NCBI GenBank assembly: GCA_963932465.1 | Contig: OZ010794.1 | Location: forward strand, 442,743,502-442,807,501 | Reading direction: 5' to 3' | DNA: 64,000 nucleotides | DNA from: Maratus speciosus | Taxonomy: Eukaryota > Arthropoda > Arachnida > Araneae > Salticidae | Part shown: in pieces, positions 34,865 through 46,435 of the stretch | How positions within the stretch are numbered: the first letter of the stretch is position 1 | Layout: every line of letters starts with the position of its first letter | Made by a program: the position numbers and the translations under genes | The notes under the pieces: model-generated | Told to the model about the DNA's origin: nothing | Seen by the model: only the letters and a program-made list of their open reading frames with translations | Databases searched by the model: none

Positions 34865-35450
34865 AGAAGTGGGCCACTTGTGTACCAGTAGTGGGCCCCT
34901 GGCCCACTACTGGTTCCAATGAACAAAAAACAAAGTAAATTATATTCAAAGTCATAGAACCTCAAAAAATAATTAAAATAAATTAAACAAATTATTTTTT
35001 GGGCCTGTGCTCCAGTAGTGGGCCCCCATGCCCACTACTGGTACAATTTAAGAAACTGTGATCCAGAAGTGGGCCACCCATTAAAATCAATATAATACTC
35101 AAGTTTTCGGCTAATCTAACAAATTATTTACAATGCAATCGAGTATATCAATGGAAGTTTAATTTAAAATAAAACATAATATTAACGAAACAACGCTTTA
35201 AATAAAACCTTATCTCTTAATGAAATCACTAAGAATTTGTCCAAAAATCTGTGTTTGAAGACACTCTAGAAGATAAATATATCTGCAGGAAATAACAATT
35301 ATTCCAAACTGTTTATGGAAAGTTAACATTTAAGGACTTTAGCTAATCAGATTTCTTTTAGTCGTTTTCTGAAATGGATTGCAAGCTTGTTTTTAAACTT
35401 TGAAAATTAGTGGCCCACTACAGGTATGTCGCCCACTACCGGTGAGTTCA
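34865..35450. repeat. Cluster of inverted GTGGGCC / GGCCCAC motifs
   Basis: AGTGGGCC or its complement occurs at least eight times in under 600 bp, often as adjacent inverted pairs. Examples are CCAGTAGTGGGCCCC followed by GGCCCACTACTGG (34880-34915), the same pairing at 34992-35041, single forms at 35052 and 35411, and a diverged CGCCCACTACCGG at 35429. Each adjacent pair can form a small hairpin. The motif is absent elsewhere in the window. Purpose unknown. Confidence 0.7.
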
Positions 35451-35964
35451 CCTTAATGGGTTAAATTTGTATATGTAAGAATGACTGTTGCTGTAATTTT
35501 TAGTTGCTTTTCAATGCAAAGGCTGAGAAGTTACCTATTTAAGTATCCTTACACCATGGCGGTTGGGAAAAAGCGTGTTAGAAACTAAAAATAATCACAT
35601 AAAAATTTGGGATTCTAGACAATTTTTTATCAACAGTTTAAAAAGAAAAGTGAAAGTTCTATTGCATCTGACAGAAAATAGTTTCATTTTTCGATGTATG
35701 ACAATGTCGGAAAAATTACATTTAAGTGGTTTATATCAGTAAGAGAAAAAAAAAACTTAACAGAAGCGATGCATTCTGCTAAGAGTTTAGGCAAAAATTT
35801 TTGTTTCAGATAATGGATGGCTTTGGCTTCAGATAATTAATGGTAGTAGTGGTCAACACTTAAAGAAATCATAGGTAATTATTTTTAAATGGTAAGTGGA
35901 GAAAATGCACAGATAGAAAACAAGAGTAATAATTCAAAAATAAAGAAAATTTAATTAAAAAATT

Positions 35965-36215
35965 CAAATTTTCAGATGTTTACAATGCTGATGAGACAGG
36001 ACTATCATTAACTTTTACTAGAAAAGGCATTAGCAATAATAGGAGAAACCTGTACTAGTAGTAAACATTGGAAAGCCAGACTAACTGCATTGCTATGCTG
36101 CAAAATGGATAGGTAGCATAAGAGGAAAATTTAAATTATCGAAAAATCTAAGAATCTTGGCTGTCTCAATGTTAAATTAGCTGTAAAATACTTGAACACA
36201 ATTAAAAGTGTATGT
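35965..36215 (+). pseudogene. pogo/Tigger-like transposase remnant
   Basis: DVYNADETGLSLTFTRKG (from about 35974) contains the N-x-D-E-T-G-L block holding the first catalytic aspartate of CENP-B/pogo-type DDE enzymes. After stops and a shift, KARLTALLCCKMD and KFKLSKNLRILAVSML correspond to the following V-T-x-L-L-C-x-N and K-S-K-N-P-R-C-F region. Only about 80 codons remain, with several stops. No DNA-binding domain or TIRs were identified. Confidence 0.65.
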
Positions 36216-36373
36216 GTTGTGTATTATTGTTTCCTGCACATTTCTAAATTCTTGTAAATTCCTTCAAAAAATATTAGTAAAACTCACTTAAATAACTTAC
36301 TTTTTACTAACCTTCAACATGTTTAACATCTACCTGCTGCAGACATGTTCATTTATGATTAACATATATTGAA

Positions 36374-36840
36374 TCTATCTATATATGTATAAAAGAAAGT
36401 TTAGATTTTGTATTAATCAACACGAAGCCCAAACTACTGAGACTAAAATCTTGAAAATTGGGATAAAAATACTTCTTATGACATAGAGTGCCGCTAAGAA
36501 AGGATTTCCTAAAATTCCACCCCTAAGGGGGGTTAAAAAGAGAACGAACTTTTAAAAAAATCCTTAAAAATCTAATTTTATAGTTATTTTTCAACTGATA
36601 ACATATTTTAGTGTATTTTTGTATCCTGAATCTAATTGTACTAACTAAATTCTTTTAAATCTAATAGTTGTGAAATATTTTATATTTTTCTAATTTGGCG
36701 ATGTTTTTGGCACCAAAGTCTCAAATTTTCTAATGATAATTTCTAAAAATACACCCATTACTATAACAATGGAAAAATTTAAATTGAGTAATTTTGTTAA
36801 TCAATCCTTCATGTTAAATAACACAGCCCTGCGAAATTGA
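36374..36840 (+). mobile_element. Helitron-like 5' end, copy 1 (holds an empty MITE site)
   Basis: Begins TCTATCTATATATGTATAAAAG and continues GTATTAATCAACACG, GAGTGCCGCTAAGAAAGG, CCACCCCTAAGGGGGG and TTTTCAACTGATAAC. It matches 44132-44770 over more than 400 bp. The TC start and the ATAAAAG block fit a Helitron 5' terminus. The 3' terminus was not located. Confidence 0.55.
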
Positions 36841-37436
36841 AGTTTTTGAAAAATACAAGAGAAGTTTTCGCGGATTCTTATGTTATTTGGTGTGCTGATT
36901 TCGAAAATGACCTCCATTTTGTCCAATCACGTCAGGATTTTTTGTAAATCGATATTGATATTTTTGCTAAAATCCTAATATTTGAAAAGGAATTTTCTCG
37001 AACAATTTTGCATATACTATCTGGCAACAGTGGTTTTTATCTATGTAAATGCATGTAAAATAATCGATTCTTGGTGAGGCAAATTGATTTTTCGGTAACC
37101 GATTACTTTTTAATAGGTTTAAGTGGATAAAAACAACTGTTGCCATATTGCACGAGTCGCCTCTGGTCGAGGATAAAACAAAGTTCCCTTGAGTTTAAAC
37201 TTTTTACATCAAATTATGGTGCAGTTTCTAGAAAAATATAATCTACATACTATTTTAATTTGTTTTTATTAAGGCAACATATATAAAATAGACAACAGAC
37301 CAAGGGGAGCAAATAATATGTACGTGTACATGAAAATTTCAAACAAATTTTAAACTGAGCAAAAAACAAAAGAAAACAGTTTCTATTTAAGTACGTACTC
37401 TTTTTCTATTAAACTTCTTTTTGATGATGTTCTTTT
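36841..37436. other. No recognisable gene
   Basis: Possibly the interior of the Helitron-like copy starting at 36374. No open frame or termini were found. Confidence 0.4.
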
Positions 37437-38470
37437 TTGTTCAATCCCAGGACTATCTTATGTTAACATCCAACAGTAGTCAGCGAGCATGATCTTATCC
37501 CATCTTTCTTTTAAGCGCTCCATATCTTTGATGTCTTGATGGAGCCTTTAAACTTGTTTTTAACTGAGTGATCCTAAATTTGCGGGTGAAAAAGTGTAGA
37601 GTGAAGGAAATTCATTTTGACACTTATGGAGCAACCCAATGCTTGAAATTTGTCCATCATATTCATTACAATTGGTTTATATTCGGGATTCTTGTAATTA
37701 CACAGAAATTTGCAGAAAACATCTTTGAAGACAACCCAAGCTTCTTTTTCATTTGTTGTCACACTAGTCTCAAATTCTTTATCCTTCATAAGCTTGCGGA
37801 TATTTTGACCAACAAAGATTTCCTCTTTCAACTTGACTTCGGATAAACCTGAAACTTTTTGCACAGGTATTTGAAACAATCTCAATCATTTGAAACAATA
37901 CAATTTTTGGCTCAACTAAACTGTTCCGAATCACATTCTTAGTGCCTGGTTTAAGATTTTGTCTTTTCAGCCATTCTTTTTTGACGCAATGTTGAGTCTT
38001 ATCACGGCTGTCCCACTCACAAATGAAACAGATACTTTGTGTATCCGCCTTGATGATGATGAAGCATGGAGGTAACTTTCAAATCACTGCAAACGGTCCA
38101 ACCGAGGTCGCATATTTAATTTTGTTGAGGACGTAACACAGGTTTTAATAGCGTTCTTTGAAATGCGCCGAGTATCCAACTGGTATAGATGCATTCTGGC
38201 TTCCATGATGAAGGAGGAGAGCTTTAAGGCTCCTTTGCGATGAATGTATAAACAGCCTCCATTCATCTTTATCGTAGGTGATATTAAAATTACTCATCAA
38301 TCCGGGAACATCAGAACATTAGACAAGGTTCTCCTCTCTCTCAAAATACTACTTAACAAATTCCTTTTATAGATTCCTGTACTAATAAAACGCGGTTCCT
38401 TTGGCCAATAAGTTTCTTTTCTTTCAATCTGGTGCTCAACAATTCTGCTGCCTCTTTCAAAAGGCTCAGA
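37437..38470 (-). pseudogene. Pseudogene of a widespread invertebrate protein family of unknown function
   Basis: Read on the minus strand from about 38470, the conceptual protein runs AAELLSTRLKEKKL, SDVPGLMSNFNITYDKDEW, LFIHSSQRSLKALLLHHGS, then CFICEWDSRDKTQHCVKKEW (a C-x-x-C...H-C arrangement that may bind zinc), LKEEIFVGQNIRKLMKDKE, NEKEAWVVFKDVFCKFLCN, MMDKFQALGCSISVKMNFLH, and finally HQDIKDMERLKERW and MLADYCWMLT. I recognise this order from uncharacterised arthropod proteins present in many copies per genome, which suggests a mobile origin. I cannot name the element type. At least four internal stops and several frameshifts are present. No TIRs were identified around it. Confidence 0.72.
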
Positions 38471-39444
38471 TCTCTAGTCAGATCACTAAGTTCAACCTGA
38501 GAGATGGACTGATGTGAATCGCTTCCAGAGGGCTTATATTCATTTCAGAGCCTTGAACCTCTGAATGTTCTGATGTCTGAAGACCCTGAAAGGATGACTT
38601 TTCAATTCAATTGAAGGCAAAAGCACTGGCACATAAGGTCCTTGAGGAACGGGACGTGTGGACGTTGGAATGTTCATAAAAATCCAACTAAAATTGAATT
38701 TTTCAAGAAAACGTGACGTGATAGAATTTTTTCGTTATTTGTTTTTAAATTAGCACCAAAAAATACATAAAGATCAGCTAACAATTCCCTTGTATTTTTT
38801 TCATCGCAGACCTGTGTAATTAAAACAGCTATATGAGTTAGAAAAAAATTACAAACACCTCAAAAACTAAAATTTAAAAAAATTGGTTAATAATGGCTAA
38901 TTGATTTTTGCTATACCAACACCATGCTAAAATGTATGCTATTGTGCCATTTATTTCAACCCTATCCGCACAAAGGATTTTTATTGCAAACCGTGTCAAA
39001 CATTACGATTTGCTACTCATTAAACGTATTTTTTTTTAATTAGTATTATTTAATTGTTTTATTTTATTTATTTTTTTTTTTTTAGAAAATATTTATTATT
39101 AAATTATAACAAATTTATTACTGACCACTGACATGGATTTTACCATTTGGCAGTTACTCGATGACGAGAAATTATTTCATAACTTAGGAATTATACATAT
39201 AAAAATGTTTTGTTAAAAAACTTTGAACGCCTTTATTCAAAAAATGAAATGTTTAGTGTAATAACAGACATACTTATTACGTATGCCAAGCTGCAATGAT
39301 AACCTGAAAGACATTTACAATTTCAGACCTCTGCAGATCTTTATTTTATTGTAAAATATTTATTTTTTCTTTTATTTTAAGTATTGATTTGAATAGATTA
39401 AAAAAAATAATTGGTGAAAGTCTGCAATTTTCAAATGTTATATA
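38471..39444. other. No recognisable gene
   Basis: AT-rich sequence between the pseudogene and the pogo element. The stretch 38471-38680 may hold a more degraded N-terminal part of the pseudogene, but I cannot support it. Confidence 0.4.
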
Positions 39445-39580
39445 CCCTAATTTCCTGCCTATAATCCGCGGATTATATGTTAAACTTTATTTTTCTTATA
39501 ATGCGGATTATCTGCCGCTGTAGAGCCATTTTCTTTCCTGACTGTGACTGATTAAATAAGTGCTTCTTAAGTAGAGCAAA

Positions 39581-40821
39581 ATGTCTGGTGCTGCAAAATG
39601 TAAACGTGTTAGTTACACATCGAATTAAAACTTAAAATAGTTGAGAAAGCGGAGGAAATCGGTAATAGGGAAGCAAGAAGGATTTTTAACGTTGATGAAT
39701 CCAACATAAGACTTTGGCAGAAAAGTAAAGAGAGACTTCAAAATATGGACAGAAAGCGTCGAGCGGATAGAAGAGGTTACGCGGCGTGGCCCGATCTTGA
39801 AAATGAACTTCACTCATGGATTTTGAGTCAACGGGCCTATCAGTGTCAACTGTTAAAATACGATGCAAAGCTCGGATTATGGCCAGAGAGATGAATATTG
39901 ATAATTTTGAAGGTGGAGCCACGTGGTACTACCGCTTCATGAAGCGGAAGAAAATTTCAGTTCGGGCTCGTACAACCGTGGGGCAAGAATTGCCTGAAAA
40001 TTGGGAAGAAAAGACTGATGATTTCCTAAATTATGTAAAAAAAATTATCGAAGAAAAAAAATTCACTCCAAAGGAAGTAATTAATATGGATGAAGTTCCG
40101 TTGTGTTTAGATTGTCCTCAAGGACAGCATTTCAATAACAACAACGGGACATGAAAAAGCAGCTTTCACCGTAGTGTTATCTTGTGCGGCAGATAGAACA
40201 AAATTAACACCGATGGTAATATTTAAAAGAAAGACAATACCTAAAGAAAATTTTCCAAAAGGAGTGGAAATTCGAGCCATTGAAAAAGGCTGGATGAACG
40301 AAGACATGATGATATTCTGGATAAGTACTGTTTATAGAAAAAGAAAGGGTGCCTTTTTCAATCCAGGAGCTTTATTGATTATGGATTCTATGCGTGCACA
40401 CATTATTGACAAAGTAAAAAATGCATGCAAATCTGCTAAAGCGGAACTGGCTATTATTCCAGGTGGTCTTATGAAGATTTTACAACCCCTCGATGTAGGG
40501 GTTAACAAATCATTCAAAAGTAAAGCGCGAAATTTATGGGAGAAATGGATGGCCGAAGGACAACATACCTATACTAAAAGCGGAAAAATGTGTCGTGCAT
40601 CATACGCCGACATATGTGAGTGGGTAAAAAGAGCATGGGATGAAATTTCCAATAAAACTATTAAAAATGCTTTCAAAAAAGCTAAAATAATCGAAGAAAT
40701 GGACTGTGACTATTCTAGTGACGATGATTCTGTAAACGATAATGCTAATAACTTACCAGAAGAATTGTTAAAATTGTTTGAATCAGATTCCGATTCTTCT
40801 GATTTTGATGGATTTAATTAA
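39581..40821 (+). pseudogene. pogo/Tigger transposase, broken by about three frameshifts
   Basis: The ATG at 39581 starts MSGAAKCKRVSYTSN. A frameshift near 39627 leads into KLKIVEKAEEIGNREARRIF...ESNIRLWQK, a psq/CENP-B-type helix-turn-helix. Near 39833 the frame changes again into a second DNA-binding segment (KARIMAREM, WYYRFMKRK). The DDE core has INMDEVPLCLD (first D at 40089-40091), then a frameshift near 40130 with loss of about ten residues, TTGHEKAAFTVVLSCAADRT, LLIMDSMRAHI (second D at 40384-40386) and LQPLDVGVNKSFK (third D at 40492-40494). This is a DD35D arrangement typical of pogo. The C-terminus is acidic and ends at TAA 40819-40821. All three catalytic Asp are kept. Total length, about 410 codons, is close to complete. 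Decay is recent. Confidence 0.9.
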
Positions 40822-41449
40822 CCCCTTAATTCTCGCTCCCGTCAATATCACGGGCTGAGGTGTCGTTCGTTATTTCTCGCTCCCGTCATATTTCCGGGCT
40901 GGAGATTTATTGCTGGAAAAAACTTCTGAAACCAGAAAAATTTAACTGGCATTTCGGTGTAAAGTCTTAGAATATTTCCGTTTGGGTTTGGCTTTTGTGC
41001 TGACTGTAATGTTGGGCTTTGTATTGCATGTTTCGAAATATGTAACACTCAAAAAATTATTAATAATCAAAATTTAATGTATATATATTATTTCAAATAT
41101 TATTTGTAAAAATGTGTGTGATGATGATAATAAAGATCTAAGATGTGAAAAATAAAGGTTTTATTCACATTAATTTCTGCGGTGTAAAACAAACATTAAG
41201 ACACAGAATTTTCACATGATGGCTTTTCTACAAATATGAATTTGTTCTATAACATCTTTTTTTTTTCGCCTTAAAAAAAAAAAAAAATTAATTGCATATT
41301 TTATTTAGAAACCTTATAATTATTCAATTTCTGTAATAAAATAAATAGGTACTTTTTTGACGGTTTTTCCAAATATTAAGCAACCGTGAAGGGGTTAAAT
41401 TATTTTATTATTAAAGAGTATCCAATTTTTTATGTCTATTTAATAAATT

Positions 41450-42110
41450 ATTAAGTATTGTTTATATTTTTGCCGTACAAGTTTGTGATGTAACGAAATG
41501 GGTAAGTTTTTATTTTCATTATTATAATTTTTGAATAAATATTAAAAAAAGTGCAACTTATTTTCAAATGAAGTCCTTTGATTAAATTAAAACATCTTTT
41601 CTTTTCATGTTTTTTATTTATTTTTTATCGAAAAATATAATAGTGTATTCTGCGGTAATGCTTGCTTTATTTTCAATATTTTTCTCATAGTTCGGTAGAT
41701 GGCACCATCACTGCAGATGTTAAAAGCATATAGACTCGATCATATTAAAATAAAAACTAGTTTAAGGAATTTACATTTCATTTAAATAAATTATTAAATA
41801 TTGTTTATATTTTTGCCATACAAGTTTGTGATGCAACGTAATGGGTAAGTTTCTATTTTCATTATCATAATTTTTAGGTTAATTTAAACATTAAAAAAAA
41901 TGCAACTTATTAAATCTGTGTTAATGTTTAAATGAAGTCCTTTGATTAAATTAAAGCATCTTTTCATTTCATATGCTTTTTATTTATTTCTTATCAGGAA
42001 ATATATGTATTATGGGATAATGCTTGTTTGATTTTCAATATTTTTCTCGTTGTTCGGTAGATGGCACCATCACTGCAGATGTTAAAAGCATATAGACTCA
42101 TTAAGGCCGA
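41450..42110. repeat. ~360-bp tandem duplication inside the pogo element
   Basis: AATATTGTTTATATTTTTGCC-like, ACAAGTTTGTGATG and AATGGGTAAGTTT blocks occur near 41455 and 41797. GTTCGGTAGATGGCACCATC and GCAGATGTTAAAAGCATATA occur near 41692 and 42053. Divergence between the units is about 10 percent with small indels. The duplication lies in the non-coding 3' part and accounts for part of the element's large size. Confidence 0.82.
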
Positions 42111-42493
42111 ATTATATTAAAATTTAAAAAAAAAATTAACTAGTTTAAGGAATTTAGATTTCATTTAAAACATATTTAATTATAATTTTTATACTAAGTC
42201 GTAACGTAATCCTTCCAAATTTATTCCTACTTGTGTGTACCTAATAGAATTGCAAATATCTTTGTACTGAATTTTCTATTTATTTATTTATCAATCAAGT
42301 GTTATATTAAATACAAACGTTAAAAATGAAAATATTTTACCCTAGATTCAATATTTTTTCCCTTGTGGCTCAATGTTAGCCCTGTGAATCTTGTGAATTT
42401 TTTTAAAGCTGCTGTGGGTTATACGATGTTTTGTTTTTTTTTTTCAAAATATCATGAAATTGTCACCTGCGGATTATAGGCAGGAAATTAGGG

Positions 42494-43075
42494 TATTTTA
42501 AATGCTCATTTTTGTATCAACAATTTTTTTTTTTTTTTTTTCAAATGTTTCATTTCATTTTGCACTAATTATTATGCTTGGCGACAACGGTGTTGGTATA
42601 ATGGAAAAATACCAAAACAGTTACTGATTTTATTTAAAATACAAAGAAAAGGGTTTAGTGCGAAATAAATATTATAAAACAGAAATATTTAATTTAAATA
42701 TGAAAGCAATGTTTGTACTGCTTAAAAAATGTTTTCATATTCAAAGGTTTAAATAGAAAAATATTTTGCAATTTGTCATTTGCTCCTGGATTTAAAAAAA
42801 AAAAAAAAAAAAGGATACTTTTTATGTTAGCCGTGCACAAATCTCGCCAAAAGCATTTTATAAATTTCAAATACCGGCACTTACATTTTTACCCATCATC
42901 ATCTACTATCAATACAAAATGTAAATTCTTATTTCATTCCGATTGACTATAACACAGGTTCTACTGAACAGAATTTTGTAGAACTTACACAATTAGTTAG
43001 GTAATTTGTTTTAGAAGTGTTTTAATGTAAAAAAATAGTTCTACTTTGCATTAATAATAGCTACGGGAGTTTTAA
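42494..43075. other. No recognisable gene
   Basis: Includes a T-run at 42525-42541 and a short block (GAAAGCAATGTTTGTAC, about 42700) also found at 44850. No supported open frame. Confidence 0.4.
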
Positions 43076-43830
43076 AATTAGGTGAACCCGATTATGAAAG
43101 ATTACTTTTAATTTAAAGTTCTACTGAATGGATTTTGATTCTATGCCGGAAAGTTCTCTGTGGTGTAGTAAATTACAAGAGGATGTACGCTACATGCAAT
43201 GTGTATATACAAGAGAATATATATTCTATAAAGGTATGGAGAGTTTCTTAAAAAATCCAGTGGGTATATAAAGTAGACCTACACCTACATCCCTGACAGT
43301 TCTATAATCTGCTTAACGCAATTATGAAAGATATATTTAAGTTTAACTATCTATAATATGTATGAAATGCAAAAAGAAATTTCGTTTGTGTTGGTTACAA
43401 CTTGAGTTCAGCTGAATAGATTTTGATGGGACTTACATTGTTAGACAATTATTCAGAAAAAAATTTAGTACATCATATCGTTCTATGTTGCTTAGTTAAA
43501 TAATTATGGGGGAAAATTCAAAATCAGATGAACACGATTATGAAAGATTGGCTTTTTTAGGTTCTGCTGGGTGGATTTTGATGGGACAAACTGTTAATTA
43601 GGTAATTTTTAGGGAAGGTTTTGGAACATTTGCCAGTTTAAAAGATTCTGCTAAGTGGATTTTGGTGGAACTTGCTCAGTTAGTTATTTTTTAGGGAATA
43701 TTTTAGTATAAAACACATGCCATTCTAGGTTGCTTGGTTACAGGATTTCGGCTGAAAGTTCTAGAATCAGGTGAGCCCGATTATGAAAGATTAGCCTTTT
43801 TAATAGGTTCTATTGGACGGATTCTGATGA
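43076..43830. repeat. Four diverged ~230-bp tandem units
   Basis: Units are marked by CCCGATTATGAAAGATTA-like sequence (near 43087, 43318, 43534 and 43778) followed 30-100 bp later by CTGARTGGATTTTGATGGGA-like sequence. Unit spacings are 210-245 bp. Some units contain an extra copy of the second block. It lies just upstream of a Helitron-like 5' end and may belong to a related decayed element. Confidence 0.65.
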
Positions 43831-44131
43831 GAATTGTATTGATAAATTTTCAGAGGAAGGGTATAAGTATATTACATATTGTTCTATCCTACTTTACCAC
43901 ATCCTACAGTAAAGGTTAAAGGATCAACTAAAGAAGTTGGTCCTTAACAGCTCAAATTTTATCTGCCTCAATAGAAAATATTATAGTATAATGACATCCA
44001 TATCGTTTGTAGCAATTTGGAGGGTCATTCCAGGTTAATGTCCATATTGCTTTCAAAACGCATGATCAATTTCACAGATATATTTTGTCACGGTTTGTTG
44101 AGAAAAACCGACCAGCATAACGGACAAAGGG

Positions 44132-44770
44132 TCCTAATATATATATATAAAAGGAAGTCTGGATTTTGTATTAACGCGCAGCCAAAACTACTGAACCTAA
44201 AATTTTTAAAATTGGGCTAAAAATACTTATGACAGAGTGCCGCTACGGCTAATGTCAGACGGACATCTTTTTGCACGCTTTCTTACTGTATTATTCCTAC
44301 ACAATGCTGTTAGCACTGTGTAGGGATAATACGTAAGTAAAGAAGCATGCAAAAAATAGTTCGTCTGACATTAGCCTAAAAAAGGATTTCCTAAAATCCC
44401 ACCTCTAAGGGGGGGTAATAGAGAACAGACTTTTAAAAAAATCATTAAAAATCTGATTTTATAGTTATTTTTCAACTGATAACATATTTTAGTGTATTTT
44501 TGTATGCTGAATCGAATGCTACTAACCAAATTCTTTTAAGTCAAATAGTTTGTGAGATATTTCATATTTTTCTAATTTGGCAATGTCTTTGGCACCAAAA
44601 CCTGGAAATGCATAACATTTCAAGTGATAACTCCTCCATATTCATTCATATTATACATCTGTTACTGTAGCAACAGAAGAAATTTAAATTAAATCTTTTT
44701 GTTAATTCTTTTGGTTAAAGAATTAAAACAGCTATCCGAGTTGAGTTTGCAAAAAGTAATGCAAATGCCT
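44132..44770 (+). mobile_element. Helitron-like 5' end, copy 2, with inserted MITE
   Basis: Starts TCCTAATATATATATATAAAAG and then matches 36374-36840: TGGATTTTGTATTAA, CTACTGA, GAGTGCCGCTA, AAGGATTTCCTAAAAT, TTTTCAACTGATAAC and CTAATTTGGCAATG. It is interrupted by the MITE at 44246-44376. It ends near a (TA)n run at 44786-44832. The 3' terminus is unknown. Confidence 0.6.
44246..44376. mobile_element. Hairpin MITE, 131 bp, TA-flanked
   Basis: Almost the whole length is one inverted repeat: GGCTAATGTCAGACG, TTTTGCACGCTTTCTTAC, TATTATTCCTACACA and their complements around a centre near 44310. TA flanks both ends (44244-44245 and 44377-44378). The homologous locus at 36493 reads GTGCCGCTAAGAAAGG without the insert, giving an empty-site comparison. 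The family is Tc1/mariner-like by its TA target. No coding sequence. Confidence 0.9.
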
Positions 44771-44778
44771 TTGAAAAA

Positions 44779-44785
<7 letters not shown>

Positions 44786-44832
<47 letters not shown>
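44786..44832. repeat. (TA)n microsatellite
   Basis: About 23 uninterrupted TA units preceded by an A-run. Simple sequence only. Confidence 0.9.
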
Positions 44833-44834
<2 letters not shown>

Positions 44835-45070
44835 ATTTTATTTAAAATGAAAGCAATGTTTGTACAACTTTAAAACATTTTTGGTACTTATATCCGGGTC
44901 GTGTCAGATACAACTACACCAAGCATGGCGACAATTACACTAATTACACCAACCCTTACTTTTTGTCCATTTGATAGTTTATTTATAATAGTTTTAAATT
45001 TATTTTATTATTATAGTTTATAGTATGTAGTTTTATGTTATATATTTTATTTATTTACTTTAAACAATTT

Positions 45071-46435
45071 CAGACCTGCCAACCTTTGACAATGAGAAAT
45101 CGTAGCACTCAAAATTCAAATTAATCTCGAGGTTGGTTGGTTGATTGGTTTCTGTTTTTTACACCACAAATCCGGATAACTCTGATTCCTTTCGGTTCGG
45201 ACCAAACTTAGATTCATGCAGGGTTGGGTTAATCCGATTTTTCAAAAGTAAGTTCTTTTTATTCTTTCAGATTAAAAATTATATGTATCATAACAATAAA
45301 CATAAAGAATAAAGATTTTTGTCTGTCTGATGTTTCCTGAAGAGAGCTCTGAGCTGGGTTGATTCTGAGCAAAAAAAAAATTCAGAAATTGACAGAAAAT
45401 TTCCGAAAGGTTACAGCAGTGTGTGTGGTGGTGGGGAAGTATTACGGGCTAATTATGCATTACTTCCGCCGTCTTTCCATGTTTTTTCCCGCGATGCTTT
45501 GGCAAAATTCGTTTTTTCTCGCGCTTCTTTGAAGAAATTTGTGTTTTTGCGCGATCCTTTGACGAAATTTGCTTTTTTTCCACAACCCTTTGACGAAATT
45601 TGGATTTTTATCCGCAATCCTTTGGCGAAATTTGGATTTTTATCCGCAATCCTTTGGCGAAATTTGGATTTTTATCCGCAATCCTTTGGCGAAATTTGGA
45701 TTTTTATCCGCAATCCTTTGGCGAAATTTGGATTTTTATCCGCAATCCTTTGGCGAAATTTGGATTTTTATCCGCAATCCTTTGGCGAAATTTGGATTTT
45801 TATCCGCAATCCTTTGGCGAAATTCGGATTTTTATCCGCAATCCTTTGGCGAAATTCGGATTTTTATCCGCAATCCTTTGGCGAAATTCGGATTTTTATC
45901 CGCAATCCTTTGGCGAAATTCGGATTTTTATCCGCAATCCTTTGACGAAATTTGGATTTTTAACCGCAATCCTTTGACGAAATTTGGATTTTTATCTGCA
46001 ATCCTTTGGCGAAAGTTACGCTTTCCCCGTAATTATTTAACGAAATTTGCATCTTTTTCTTTCTTTTTGCTATTCTTTAGAACAATGTGGTTTATTTCGC
46101 CATCCTTTGACAAAATTCGCTTTTTTAGCGATTCTTTGATGAGATTTGCATATTTTCTTGCGATCCTTTGACAAAATTTGCTTTTTTTTTTTTTTCGAGA
46201 TTCCTCACGAAATTTTCACTTTTCGCGATCCTCTGACGAAATTTCCGTTTTTCTGCGATCCTTTGACGAAATTGGCATTTTTTTTTTCTGCGAGCAATTA
46301 ACGAAATTGATTTTTTTCGGCGCGTGTGTTTTTTTTTTGAAGAAAATCGTAGTTTTAGACCGATTTTCGTAGCATCGTAGTTTTTAGCTTCAAATCGTAG
46401 AAACTACGAATTTTTCGTAGCAGTTGGCCGGTCTG
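45071..46435. mobile_element. CAGACCTGCCAAC minisatellite transposon, complete copy with 32-bp array
   Basis: The left end CAGACCTGCCAACCTTTGA (45071) and the right end GTTGGCCGGTCTG (46435) are flanked by an exact 6-bp CAATTT (45065-45070 and 46436-46441). Subterminal TCGTAGCA motifs lie near both ends, with ATCGTAG repeated at 46345-46425. The interior holds a minisatellite whose central part (45598-45990) is a homogeneous array of a 32-bp variant (TTTGGCGAAATTTGG, TTTTTATCCGCAATCC), about twelve units. Three overlapping open frames there follow the repeat and are not genes. Length 1.37 kb. Confidence 0.9.

Larger units (their letters stand above)
39445..42493 (+). mobile_element. pogo/Tigger-type transposon, 3.05 kb, near complete
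   Basis: Inverted termini CCCTAATTTCCTGCCTAT (39445) and the complement ending ATTAGGG (42493), 25 bp with essentially no mismatch, flanked by TA on both sides (39443-39444 and 42494-42495). The transposase pseudogene at 39581-40821 occupies the left 40 percent. The right part is non-coding: two CTCGCTCCCGTCA-containing repeats just after the stop (40832 and 40877), and a 360-bp tandem duplication. Confidence 0.92.

Noticed and set aside
37568..37846. 92-residue plus-strand open frame
   Set aside because: Antisense shadow of the minus-strand pseudogene, which has recognisable family motifs.
43734..43919. 61-residue open frame containing ESGEPDYERLAFLIGSIGRI
   Set aside because: It is one unit of the diverged ~230-bp tandem repeat at 43076-43830 read in frame; other units are closed.
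45421..46171. Three overlapping long frames encoding repeated FGFLSAILWRN peptides
   Set aside because: They are the three frames of a 32-bp tandem array inside a TIR element; no start context, domain or codon signal.
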